A stretch of DNA of 6,878 nucleotides from Clostridia bacterium (GCA_017939855.1 JAGAZW010000204.1:1-6878); one strand, 5' to 3'; shown: positions 1-6,878, numbered from the stretch's first letter. Numbers and translations are program-made. The notes: a model not told the origin generated them from the sequence alone.

Positions 1-2226
1 GCCCTTGACGTTAAAGGAAAATCTTCCCGCACTATAACCGTGAGCCTTGGCGTCCTTGGTTGAAGCAAAAAGCTCACGAATATCGTTAAATACTCCTGTG
101 TATGTTGCGGGGTTAGAACGTGGCGTTCTGCCAATTGGAGATTGGTCGATATCGATGACCTTGTCCAACAGTTGTACACCTTCTATACATTTATGAGCTC
201 CTGGAATCGTTTTTGCTCTGTTGAGCTTAGCGGCTAAAGCCTTATAAATAATATCATTCACTAAAGATGATTTTCCGCTTCCCGAAACTCCCGTAACACA
301 AACAAACTCACCTAACGGTATTTTAACGTTTATTTTTTTGAGATTGTTTTCACAAGCACCCTTTACCGCAAGATATCCACCATTGCCCTTACGACGTTTT
401 TGGGGTACGGGGATTTTTTTGCGACCGGTAAGATAATCCGACGTCACAGAATCTGTGCAATTTTTCAGTTCTTCAACCGTTCCCGAAAATACGACCTGTC
501 CGCCATGAATACCGGCACCCGGACCGATGTCAAGAATGTAATCAGCTTCTCGCATGGTATCCTCGTCGTGCTCCACAACAATAAGAGTGTTTCCTAAATC
601 TCTTAGTCTTTTCAAGGTTGCAAGAAGACGGTCGTTATCTCTTTGATGAAGACCGATACTCGGCTCGTCAAGAATATAAAGAACACCCATAAGTGAAGAG
701 CCTATCTGAGTTGCAAGACGGATTCGCTGACTTTCTCCGCCTGATAAGGTACCCGAGGAGCGTGAAAGGCTTAAATAGTCCAGTCCCACACTAACCAAAA
801 ATTCCAAGCGTTCCTTGATTTCCTTGATAATAGGCTTTGCTATCATTTCATCTTTTTTAGAAAAATTTAATGAATTAATAAATTGCAGTTCGTCTGTAAC
901 CGACATATCACAAAATTCTTTAATGTTCTTATTGCCCACTGTTACCGCAAGATATTCAGGCTTAAGCCTTGCACCGCTACATTCAGCACACGCACTTTCG
1001 GTCATATAGCTTTCAAGCTCTGACCTTGCATAATCACTGCTGGTGTTTTTATAGCGGCGTTCTAAGTTGTTGACAACGCCCTCAAACGAAGCATAGTATA
1101 CTCCGCCTCCAAGATCACCGTCTCTTTTCAGTTTTAGTTTTTCTTCGCCTGTACCGTAAAGTACCGCATGTTTGCCTTCTTCAGGTATGTCTTTCCAAGG
1201 AGTATTAACATCAAATCCGTACTTATCTGCTATACCCACATAATACATCTTAGCTATAGCACCGGCATCTGGGTAAAAATAGCTATTAACACCCCAACCT
1301 GACGCTTTGATGCAGCCATCAACCAAAGATTTATTTTCATTGTTTATAATAAGTCTCGGGTCTATCTTCATAAACATTCCTATACCCGTGCAAACAGGAC
1401 AAGCACCGAAAGGATTATTAAATGAAAACATTGTAGGAGTAAGTTCCGGGATGCTTATACCGTGTTCGTCACAAGCATAGCTTTGCGAAAACTGAAGCTC
1501 TTCACCATCAATAACATCTACTGAGACAAGACCACCCGAAAGCGAAAGGGCTGTTTCAATACTATCAGTAAGTCGGGAGGTTATCCCTTCCTTAATTACA
1601 AGCCGGTCAACCACTACCTCTATCATATGTTTTTTGTTTTTTTCGAGCTTTATTTCTTCGGATAAATCATAGACGTTCCCATCTATTCTTACCCTTACAT
1701 AGCCCGATTTTCTTGCAGACTCAAGCTCCTTTTGGTGTTCACCCTTTCTTCCTTTTACAATAGGAGAAAGAATTTGAATTTTACTGCCCTCAGGTAACGA
1801 CAAAACGATATCCACAATCTGATCTGTAGACTGCTGACTTATTTCTTTTCCGCAAACAGGACAGTGAGGCACTCCAACTCTTGCATACAAAAGCCTGAGA
1901 TAATCATATATTTCGGTTACCGTTCCTACAGTTGAACGAGGGTTTTTTGAGGTCGTTTTTTGGTCAATCGAAATAGCGGGAGAAAGCCCTTCTATAACAT
2001 CAACATCAGGTTTTTCCATCTGCCCTAAAAACTGACGGGCATAGCTCGAAAGGGATTCAACATATCTGCGTTGTCCCTCGGCATATATGGTATCAAATGC
2101 TAAAGAAGATTTACCGCTTCCCGAAAGACCTGTAAAAACTACAAGCTTGTCTCTTGGAATTTCTACATCTATCCCCTTGAGGTTATGCTCCTTTGCGCCT
2201 TTTATTATAATTTTATCACTTGCCAA
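1..2226 (-). CDS. uvrA: UvrABC excinuclease subunit A (UvrA), 3' end cut off by window edge
   Basis: UvrA is the ABC-family ATPase dimer that scans DNA for bulky lesions and loads UvrB in nucleotide excision repair. The frame is open from 2226 to base 1 with no stop, giving 742 residues of a family length near 940; the C-terminal part of the second ATPase domain is missing. Visible in order: first Walker A GLSGSGKS (33-40); paired cysteines C122/C125; a zinc module with C252, H255, C276, C279; paired cysteines C413/C416; ABC signature LSGGESQR (494-501); Walker B YILDEPS (517-523); H-loop histidine H553; second Walker A GVSGSGKS (646-653). The start is a TTG at 2224-2226, 2 bases after the uvrB stop: an in-frame stop lies just upstream at 2248-2250 and the next ATG is codon 70, beyond the first Walker A. 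A modest AGAGGA ribosome site lies inside uvrB. It is co-transcribed with uvrB. Identity is certain; the start is well supported. Confidence 0.97.
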   Translation of the reverse strand, partial: MASDKIIIKGAKEHNLKGIDVEIPRDKLVVFTGLSGSGKSSLAFDTIYAEGQRRYVESLSSYARQFLGQMEKPDVDVIEGLSPAISIDQKTTSKNPRSTVGTVTEIYDYLRLLYARVGVPHCPVCGKEISQQSTDQIVDIVLSLPEGSKIQILSPIVKGRKGEHQKELESARKSGYVRVRIDGNVYDLSEEIKLEKNKKHMIEVVVDRLVIKEGITSRLTDSIETALSLSGGLVSVDVIDGEELQFSQSYACDEHGISIPELTPTMFSFNNPFGACPVCTGIGMFMKIDPRLIINNENKSLVDGCIKASGWGVNSYFYPDAGAIAKMYYVGIADKYGFDVNTPWKDIPEEGKHAVLYGTGEEKLKLKRDGDLGGGVYYASFEGVVNNLERRYKNTSSDYARSELESYMTESACAECSGARLKPEYLAVTVGNKNIKEFCDMSVTDELQFINSLNFSKKDEMIAKPIIKEIKERLEFLVSVGLDYLSLSRSSGTLSGGESQRIRLATQIGSSLMGVLYILDEPSIGLHQRDNDRLLATLKRLRDLGNTLIVVEHDEDTMREADYILDIGPGAGIHGGQVVFSGTVEELKNCTDSVTSDYLTGRKKIPVPQKRRKGNGGYLAVKGACENNLKKINVKIPLGEFVCVTGVSGSGKSSLVNDIIYKALAAKLNRAKTIPGAHKCIEGVQLLDKVIDIDQSPIGRTPRSNPATYTGVFNDIRELFASTKDAKAHGYSAGRFSFNVKG

Positions 2227-2228
2227 TA

Positions 2229-4187
2229 TTACTTGATTCCTCTCAATTTATTTATGCGATCACGAAGATATGCGGCATGTTCAAATTCCAATATTTTAGC
2301 CGCTTGTTGCATTTCATGGGTAAGGCGTTTGATAAGTGCCTCTCTCTCAGGTCTTGAAAGCTTTTTATCACTCTTTTCTCCGTCCGACTTGCTTCCGATT
2401 TCAATTATATCACGAATATCTTTAGTTATAGTTTGGGGAACTATTCCGTGTTTTAAATTGTACTGCTGCTGTATTTCACGACGGCGTTCGGTTTCCCTTA
2501 TAGCATTTTCCATAGAACGAGTAACGCTATCGGCATACATAATAACCTGTCCGTTTGCGTTACGTGCTGCCCTGCCTATAGTCTGCACTAAAGAGGTTTC
2601 ACTGCGAAGGAAGCCTTCCTTATCAGCGTCAAGAATTGCTACCAAAGAGACCTCCGGTATATCAAGACCCTCTCTTAAAAGGTTTATTCCCACCAACACA
2701 TCAAATTCACCGATCCTTAAATCTCTGATTATTTCCATTCGCTCTATTGTATCGATATCATAATGCATATACCGTACCTTTATATCAACATTCTCAAGAT
2801 ACTCCGTTAAATCCTCCGCCATCTTTTTGGTTAATGTTGTAATGAGGACTCTCTCTTTTCGGTCGGTACGTATATTTATCTCGGTAATAAGGTCATCTAT
2901 CTGACCTTCGCTCGGTCTGACACTCACTATTGGATCCAAAAGTCCCGTAGGACGAATAACCTGTTCTACTATACAGCTCGAATGTTCCTTTTCAAACTCA
3001 CCAGGAGTTGCCGATACAAATACCGCTTGATTGATATGCTTATAAAATTCTTCAAAAGTCAATGGTCGGTTATCATATGCCGACGGCAGACGAAAACCGT
3101 ACTCAATAAGGTTGTCCTTTCTTCCACGATCTCCGCCTGACATTCCCCTTACCTGCGGCAGCGTTACATGAGATTCATCTACAAAAAGCAGAAAATCCTC
3201 CGGAAAATAGTCAAGCAATGTTGAAGGAACGCTTCCCGGCTCCCTTCCGGCAAGGACACGTGAGTAGTTTTCAACACCCTTGCAAACGCCGATTTCTCTT
3301 AGCATCTCAATATCATACTCTGTACGTTGGCGGATTCTTTGCGCCTCAATAAGTTTACCGTTTTCGTTAAAATAATTTACCCTTTCTTCCATTTCGCTTT
3401 CGAGTTCTTTTAGAGCATCTGACATTTTATCTGCCGGAACTATATAATGCGAAGCAGGATATATAGCAGTATGATTTAAAAACTGCTTGACCTCACCAGT
3501 TAAGACATTTATTTCACTGATACGGTCTATTTCCTCACCAAAAAATTCTATACGCAAAGCGTTGCCATACGAATAGGCAGGGTAAATCTCAACTGTGTCA
3601 CCTCTTACCCGGAATTTATTCCTGATAAAGTTTACATCGTTTCTTTCATATTGCAGCTCCACCAATTTTTCTATAAGCTCATCCCGACTTTTTTCCATAC
3701 CCTTACGAAGTGATATAACCATACTCCGATAATCAATAGGGTTTCCTAAAGAATAAATACAGGAAACACTGGCAACTATTATGACATCACGTCTTTCAGA
3801 AAGCGCACAAGTAGCACTATGGCGAAGCTTATCAATTTCATCGTTTATTGCAGAATCCTTTTCGATATAGGTATCTGTTCCGGGTATATATGCCTCCGGC
3901 TGATAGTAATCATAATAGGATACAAAATATTCTACTGCATTCTCAGGGAAGAATTCTTTGAACTCACTGCAAAGTTGTGCGGCGAGAGTTTTGTTATGAG
4001 CGAGAACGAGTGTCGGACGGTTTACATTGGCGATAATATTTGCCATTGTGAAGGTTTTACCACTGCCTGTTACACCTAAAAGTGTCTGCTCTCTATCCCC
4101 ACGCAAGAGTCCTTCAGTCAGCTGCCGTATTGCCTCAGGCTGATCGCCTGTCGGTTTATATTTTGAATGTAAAACAAACCTTTCCAA
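2229..4187 (-). CDS. uvrB: UvrABC excinuclease subunit B (UvrB)
   Basis: UvrB is the DNA-damage-verifying helicase-like ATPase that is loaded by UvrA and then recruits UvrC for incision. It is complete at 652 residues, close to the usual 655-675. Motifs seen: Walker A GVTGSGKT (38-45); the tyrosine-rich beta-hairpin YFVSYYDYYQPEAYIP (87-102) that inserts between the DNA strands; Walker B with DESH (337-340); VFVSATP (389-395); GINLLREGLDIPE (500-512); QTIGRAARN (535-543), the arginine-containing motif VI; and a C-terminal UVR domain (about 615-650) that contacts UvrC. S146 replaces the glycine usual in the conserved CIYGLG stretch. The start is TTG at 4185-4187: an in-frame TGA sits at 4194-4196, the next methionine is residue 48 (past Walker A), and a good ribosome site precedes it. 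First gene of a uvrB-uvrA operon with its own promoter. Confidence 0.98.
   Translation of the reverse strand: MERFVLHSKYKPTGDQPEAIRQLTEGLLRGDREQTLLGVTGSGKTFTMANIIANVNRPTLVLAHNKTLAAQLCSEFKEFFPENAVEYFVSYYDYYQPEAYIPGTDTYIEKDSAINDEIDKLRHSATCALSERRDVIIVASVSCIYSLGNPIDYRSMVISLRKGMEKSRDELIEKLVELQYERNDVNFIRNKFRVRGDTVEIYPAYSYGNALRIEFFGEEIDRISEINVLTGEVKQFLNHTAIYPASHYIVPADKMSDALKELESEMEERVNYFNENGKLIEAQRIRQRTEYDIEMLREIGVCKGVENYSRVLAGREPGSVPSTLLDYFPEDFLLFVDESHVTLPQVRGMSGGDRGRKDNLIEYGFRLPSAYDNRPLTFEEFYKHINQAVFVSATPGEFEKEHSSCIVEQVIRPTGLLDPIVSVRPSEGQIDDLITEINIRTDRKERVLITTLTKKMAEDLTEYLENVDIKVRYMHYDIDTIERMEIIRDLRIGEFDVLVGINLLREGLDIPEVSLVAILDADKEGFLRSETSLVQTIGRAARNANGQVIMYADSVTRSMENAIRETERRREIQQQYNLKHGIVPQTITKDIRDIIEIGSKSDGEKSDKKLSRPEREALIKRLTHEMQQAAKILEFEHAAYLRDRINKLRGIK
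2238..2243 (-). promoter_or_regulatory. Ribosome binding site for uvrA, inside the end of uvrB
   Basis: AGAGGA on the minus strand lies within the last codons of uvrB, 11 bases before the uvrA TTG start. The spacing is longer than optimal and the start codon is weak, so uvrA translation probably depends partly on ribosomes finishing uvrB, whose TAA stop is 2 bases from the uvrA start. Sequence and spacing are seen; the coupling is inferred. Confidence 0.6.
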
Positions 4188-4193
4188 CCTTTC

Positions 4194-4200
4194 TCACCTC
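4194..4200 (-). promoter_or_regulatory. Ribosome binding site that fixes the uvrB TTG start
   Basis: GAGGTGA on the minus strand matches seven bases of the GGAGGTGA anti-16S consensus and ends 6 bases before the TTG at 4185-4187. Its TGA is also an in-frame stop for the uvrB frame, so translation cannot begin further upstream. This makes the TTG start nearly certain. Confidence 0.85.
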
Positions 4201-4217
4201 GCAACTAATACTTTTTT

Positions 4218-4246
4218 ATTATAACACAGAATTTTCTACTTTTCAA
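4218..4246 (-). promoter_or_regulatory. Sigma-A promoter of the uvrB-uvrA operon
   Basis: On the minus strand a -35 TTGAAA (4241-4246) and a perfect -10 TATAAT (4218-4223) are separated by exactly 17 bases (4224-4240). The -10 is preceded by TGT, giving an extended -10 element. Transcription should start near 4211, leaving a leader of about 24 bases before the uvrB TTG. It sits just after the pfkA terminator, so the operon is independent of pfkA. No GAAC-N4-GTTC LexA box is visible in the gap. Confidence 0.88.
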
Positions 4247-4272
4247 TTTTTATTGTATCTAAAAATCACCAG

Positions 4273-4302
4273 AAAAAAACACTCCGAGAATTTCTCGGAG
4301 TG
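4273..4302 (-). terminator. Rho-independent terminator of pfkA
   Basis: A perfect 10-bp stem pairs 4280-4289 with 4293-4302 (arms CACTCCGAGA and TCTCGGAGTG on the plus strand) around a 3-base loop. On the minus strand the stem is followed directly by seven Ts (4279-4273), so it terminates transcription coming from pfkA, whose stop codon is 14 bases upstream. On the plus strand no T-run follows and no plus-strand gene leads into it, so it works in one direction only. Confidence 0.95.
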
Positions 4303-4316
4303 AAATATTAAATGGA

Positions 4317-5279
4317 CTAAATTGAAACTTCCTCAGCGACTCTGAGAACATCAACATCTATTTCCTTTTTCATATTGAGGGCTTCAAAAATATCATAGTT
4401 TACTATGCTGTCACCTTTATAAGCTACTACTCTGTTTCCGATGCCCTTACTCAACAGATAAACTGCCTCATTTGCCATACGGGTTGCAATAACTCTATCC
4501 CTAACAGTTGGATTGCCGCCACGTTGAACATGTCCTAAAACGGTTGCTCTTGACTCAACGCCGGTTTTTTCTTCTATGATTTTGGCAATTTCGTCGACAC
4601 CGCAGGCAACACCTTCCGCAACAACGATTATAAAATGATTCTTTCCGATTTTCTGTGACTGCTTTATCTTAGAAATAACGTCATCGATATTTAATTCTAT
4701 TTCAGGAATGAGTATCGCTGTAGCACCGGTGGCAATACCTACTTGCAGTGCAAGATGACCGGCATGTCTACCCATAACCTCAACCGCACTGCATCTGTCG
4801 TGAGAACGAATGGTATCACGAAGGCGGTCAATCATATCAACAGCCGTGTTCATTGCGGTATCGAAACCAATGGCATATTCGGTTGATGTAATATCGTTAT
4901 CAATTGTTGCCGGTACTCCTACGCAAGGGATTCCCTTCATTGAAAGCTCTCTCGCACCTCTGAAGGAGCCATCGCCACCGATAACAACAACTCCTTCTAT
5001 ATCATTTTTTTTGCAGTTTTCAACTGCTTCCAAAACGCCCTCCTCTTCTCTAAAACGAGGACTACGAGCAGTATAGAGAAATGTTCCGGCACGATTGATA
5101 ACCTCAGAAACCGAACGTAAATCTAAATCAACAAAATTGTTATCAATAAGACCGTTATAACCACGATACACTCCCTTAACGGTCATTCCCATAGAGATTG
5201 CCGTTCTTACTGCCGAACGCACAGCTGCGTTCATCCCCGGAGTATCACCGCCACTGGTGAGCACTGCTATTTTCTTCAT
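4317..5279 (-). CDS. pfkA: ATP-dependent 6-phosphofructokinase (PfkA)
   Basis: PfkA phosphorylates fructose 6-phosphate to fructose 1,6-bisphosphate with ATP, the committed step of glycolysis, in the cytoplasm. It has 320 residues, the standard bacterial length. Seen: LTSGGDTPGMN (7-17), R72, GGDGS (101-105) with G104 indicating ATP rather than pyrophosphate, TIDND (125-129) with catalytic D127, MGR (169-171), E222, and LGHVQRGG (248-255). Residue 124 is Ala, where ATP enzymes usually have Gly and pyrophosphate enzymes Lys. Effector-site positions R21, R25, S58, R154, K213 and H215 are kept, but 54, 59, 187 and 211 are changed. The frame stays open up to 5354, but I choose ATG 5277-5279: it gives the family N-terminus MKKIAVLTSGGD, sits 8 bases after GGAGA, and the extension would span the promoter. 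ATG 5280-5282 is possible. The stop is TAG, then a terminator; a single-gene unit between dnaE and uvrBA. Confidence 0.97.
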   Translation of the reverse strand: MKKIAVLTSGGDTPGMNAAVRSAVRTAISMGMTVKGVYRGYNGLIDNNFVDLDLRSVSEVINRAGTFLYTARSPRFREEEGVLEAVENCKKNDIEGVVVIGGDGSFRGARELSMKGIPCVGVPATIDNDITSTEYAIGFDTAMNTAVDMIDRLRDTIRSHDRCSAVEVMGRHAGHLALQVGIATGATAILIPEIELNIDDVISKIKQSQKIGKNHFIIVVAEGVACGVDEIAKIIEEKTGVESRATVLGHVQRGGNPTVRDRVIATRMANEAVYLLSKGIGNRVVAYKGDSIVNYDIFEALNMKKEIDVDVLRVAEEVSI

Positions 5280-5283
5280 CATA

Positions 5284-5292
5284 ATCATCTCC
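5284..5292 (-). promoter_or_regulatory. Ribosome binding site of pfkA
   Basis: GGAGATGAT on the minus strand matches eight of nine bases of GGAGGTGAT. Two adjacent ATGs follow (5280-5282 and 5277-5279); the spacing from GGAGA is 5 and 8 bases, which favours the second one, in line with the family N-terminus. It excludes the far upstream start at 5354. Confidence 0.8.
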
Positions 5293-5322
5293 ATAAATAA
5301 AACAAAATAAATATCAAAGTGT

Positions 5323-5351
5323 ATTATATACCATTTTTTACTAATAATCAA
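5323..5351 (-). promoter_or_regulatory. Sigma-A promoter of pfkA
   Basis: On the minus strand a -35 TTGATT (5346-5351, four of six consensus bases) and a perfect -10 TATAAT (5323-5328) are separated by 17 bases. Transcription should start near 5316, giving a leader of about 35 bases. The promoter lies in the gap after dnaE, so pfkA can be expressed independently. I see no convincing terminator after dnaE, so read-through from dnaE may add to pfkA expression. Confidence 0.82.
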
Positions 5352-5374
5352 CAAAAATTTCCAAATTTCTCAAA

Positions 5375-6878
5375 TTACACTTTTAATTTGACATTTTCTA
5401 AACCTAAAACACTTTCAAGCTCAGCAATTGCATTATTTTTACCATTAAACCAAAGATTTTCCGGAGCTAAAAATCGCTTCGACGTTGAAGCTTCATAAAC
5501 AACTACCTTTATCGTTCCCCTGTTTTTCTGCAATATTTCACGACAGTTGAAGAATTTATCTGATTGCATATTGTTTACTCTTAAATAAAGTGTTGCTTGT
5601 GTATTCTGCGATTTAGGTTCACTGTATGCCTCATCGGGAACTTCTTCGGCAGTTTCTAATATAAGCTCTACCTTTCTGTCCTCTCGTTCGCTGATTTTTG
5701 CTCTTACTATTATTATATTGTCCTTTGTCAGTAAAGGACGATATTTTGTATACGGGGTCTGAAAAATAACCAAGTCAAGCGAAGAATCTGCGTCTGTTAT
5801 TTTTGTTGAAACAATAACTCTCTTATTTTTAAGCTGACGCACCTTAGGCTCGTCTATTATACCAACTACCTGAACACGACTGCCATCCTGATATTTCCCC
5901 GACAGGATATCCCGAAGTTTTGTATATCTGCCTTTAATCACGAAATCAGAATAAAATTCCATCGGGTGACCTGTAAAATAAATTCCCGTTGCCTCTCGTT
6001 CCATAGATAGCAGTTGCAGTTTAGGAAGCTCGTCCATCTCAGGAAGCTCGGGCTCCTTGTAGGGAACGTCTCCGAATAAATCTAATTGATGCTCACTGCC
6101 GAACCGTTTTTCTTCGCTTACCACGCCTAAAATCGAATCAATCCCCAACAACATCTGGCGCCGATTATGACCAAGTCCGTCCAAAGCACCACTTTTAATG
6201 AGCCCTTCGAGCGCACGTCTGTTGAACTCTTTTGAATAATTGCGTTTGCAAAAATCATAAATACTTTTGTATTTACCGTTTTCTTCTCTCTCTTTTACAA
6301 GGTTTTTGATAAGTCCCTCTCCTAAGTTTTTAATGGCAGAAAGGCCAAAACGTATACCGTCTTTAGATACTGTAAATGGAGAATAACTATCGTTTATATG
6401 TGGTGGTAGCACCTTTATACCTAAGTTCTTACATTCACTGATGTAAAAACAAACATCACCAACATTATCGAGTACGCTTGTTAGTAACGCTGCAAAATAT
6501 TCAACAGGAAAATGGCACTTTAAATATGCTGTCCTATATGCTATTACCGCATATGCGGCTGCATGAGATTTATTAAAGGCATAGGAGCTAAAGGCGGAAA
6601 TTTCATCAAAAAGATTTTTTGCTGTGTTTTCATCTACTCCTCTATTTACTGCGCCATCACAGATAACATTACCAATTTCGTTTTTTTCCCCGTAAATAAA
6701 AGCATTGCGTTCGTGTTCTAGGACATCCTTTTTCTTTTTAGCCATGGCTCTTCTAACGATGTCTGCTCTGCCGAGTGAATACCCTGCTAAATCTCGGAAA
6801 ATCTGCATTACCTGCTCTTGATATACAATACAGCCATATGTTACCTTAAGTATCGGCTCCAACAACTCGGTAGCATAC
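5375..6878 (-). CDS. dnaE: DNA polymerase III alpha subunit, DnaE type, 5' part outside the window
   Basis: DnaE is a C-family replicative DNA polymerase; in Bacillota it normally works beside PolC. The frame is open from the window edge to the TAA at 5375-5377, giving the last 500 residues of a protein of roughly 1,150. The TTG at 6863-6865 is an internal leucine, since the frame continues upstream as YATE. Seen, counting visible residues: the conserved block IVYQEQVMQI (17-26) and GRADIVRRAM (36-45), AFNKSHAAAYAV (100-111), a helix-hairpin-helix region (about 204-245), a beta-clamp peptide QLDLF (264-268), an OB-fold (about 333-409), and a small C-terminal domain. The PHP domain and catalytic aspartates would lie in the missing part and cannot be checked. 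It lies directly upstream of pfkA, an arrangement I recall from other Clostridia. Identity is secure; the subtype (DnaE1 or DnaE3) is not decided here. Confidence 0.95.
   Translation of the reverse strand, partial: YATELLEPILKVTYGCIVYQEQVMQIFRDLAGYSLGRADIVRRAMAKKKKDVLEHERNAFIYGEKNEIGNVICDGAVNRGVDENTAKNLFDEISAFSSYAFNKSHAAAYAVIAYRTAYLKCHFPVEYFAALLTSVLDNVGDVCFYISECKNLGIKVLPPHINDSYSPFTVSKDGIRFGLSAIKNLGEGLIKNLVKEREENGKYKSIYDFCKRNYSKEFNRRALEGLIKSGALDGLGHNRRQMLLGIDSILGVVSEEKRFGSEHQLDLFGDVPYKEPELPEMDELPKLQLLSMEREATGIYFTGHPMEFYSDFVIKGRYTKLRDILSGKYQDGSRVQVVGIIDEPKVRQLKNKRVIVSTKITDADSSLDLVIFQTPYTKYRPLLTKDNIIIVRAKISEREDRKVELILETAEEVPDEAYSEPKSQNTQATLYLRVNNMQSDKFFNCREILQKNRGTIKVVVYEASTSKRFLAPENLWFNGKNNAIAELESVLGLENVKLKV

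Noticed and set aside
400..1009. Short plus-strand open frames (400-597 and 815-1009) inside the uvrA region.
   Set aside because: They are antisense to the UvrA ABC signature and linker regions, with no ribosome sites; uvrA is continuously open on the other strand.
1..2226. Possible frameshift or pseudogene in uvrA, since no complete open frame is bounded here.
   Set aside because: Translating by hand from 2226 to base 1 gave 742 uninterrupted codons with all expected motifs. The gene is simply cut by the window edge.
2185..2763. A 192-codon plus-strand open frame antisense to the end of uvrB and start of uvrA.
   Set aside because: It lies opposite highly conserved UvrB motifs, its product is Ser/Ile/Arg-rich and resembles no family I know, and no promoter or good ribosome site precedes it. 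It is a shadow of the coding strand.
3819..4303. Two plus-strand open frames (3819-4079 and 4082-4303) opposite the N-terminal half of uvrB and the intergenic gap.
   Set aside because: The second runs through the uvrB promoter and into the pfkA terminator hairpin, and both oppose conserved coding sequence. No expression signals were seen on the plus strand.
4810..5076. An 88-codon plus-strand open frame opposite pfkA.
   Set aside because: It is antisense to the PfkA catalytic core and low in complexity (Ser/Pro/Ile-rich), with no supporting signals.
5355..5368. AAATTT-CC-AAATTT inverted repeat just after dnaE, considered as a dnaE terminator.
   Set aside because: The stem is only A-T pairs with a 2-base loop and would be unstable; there is no GC stem followed by a clean T-run. 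dnaE has no clear terminator here.
1..6878. A hidden novel system, mobile element, CRISPR array, tRNA/rRNA or riboswitch.
   Set aside because: About 97% of the window is accounted for by four conserved housekeeping genes. The remaining gaps (2, 129 and about 95 bases) are filled by promoters, ribosome sites and a terminator, leaving no room for such an element, and no direct repeats or RNA-gene patterns were seen.

Overview
This is a run of ordinary housekeeping genes, all on the minus strand, from what is most likely a low-G+C Bacillota bacterium of the Clostridia, perhaps near the Ruminococcaceae/Oscillospiraceae. That placement rests on the AT-rich intergenic DNA, the strong consensus sigma-A promoters, the GGAGGTGA-type ribosome binding sites, TTG start codons and the clostridial flavour of the UvrB and DnaE proteins. 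No database comparison was possible, so it is an inference.

Reading in the direction of transcription (from high to low coordinates), the window opens inside dnaE (6878 to 5375), of which the last 500 residues are present. A short AT-rich gap of about 95 bases carries a clear promoter and ribosome binding site for pfkA, the glycolytic 6-phosphofructokinase (5279 to 4317, 320 residues). pfkA is closed by a textbook Rho-independent terminator (4302 to 4273). Less than 30 bases further on is a near-perfect extended -10 promoter (4246 to 4218) that starts the excision-repair operon uvrB (4187 to 2229) and uvrA (2226 to 1, cut off by the window edge after 742 residues). uvrB and uvrA are separated by only 2 bases, and both begin with TTG, which is forced because no other usable start exists.

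The genes form three transcriptional blocks: the end of a dnaE unit, a monocistronic pfkA, and a uvrBA operon. UvrA and UvrB act together in recognition and verification of bulky DNA lesions; UvrC is not in the window. DnaE is a replicative DNA polymerase, and pfkA is functionally unrelated to its neighbours.

I looked for an undescribed system, hidden small genes, mobile elements, CRISPR, RNA genes and long repeats and found none. Every sizeable plus-strand reading frame lies antisense to one of these conserved genes. The points worth a second look are fine-grained: the paired TTG starts, the absence of a recognisable LexA box at uvrB, several changed effector-site residues in PfkA, a histidine in a zinc-ligand position of UvrA, and a canonical clamp-binding peptide in DnaE.
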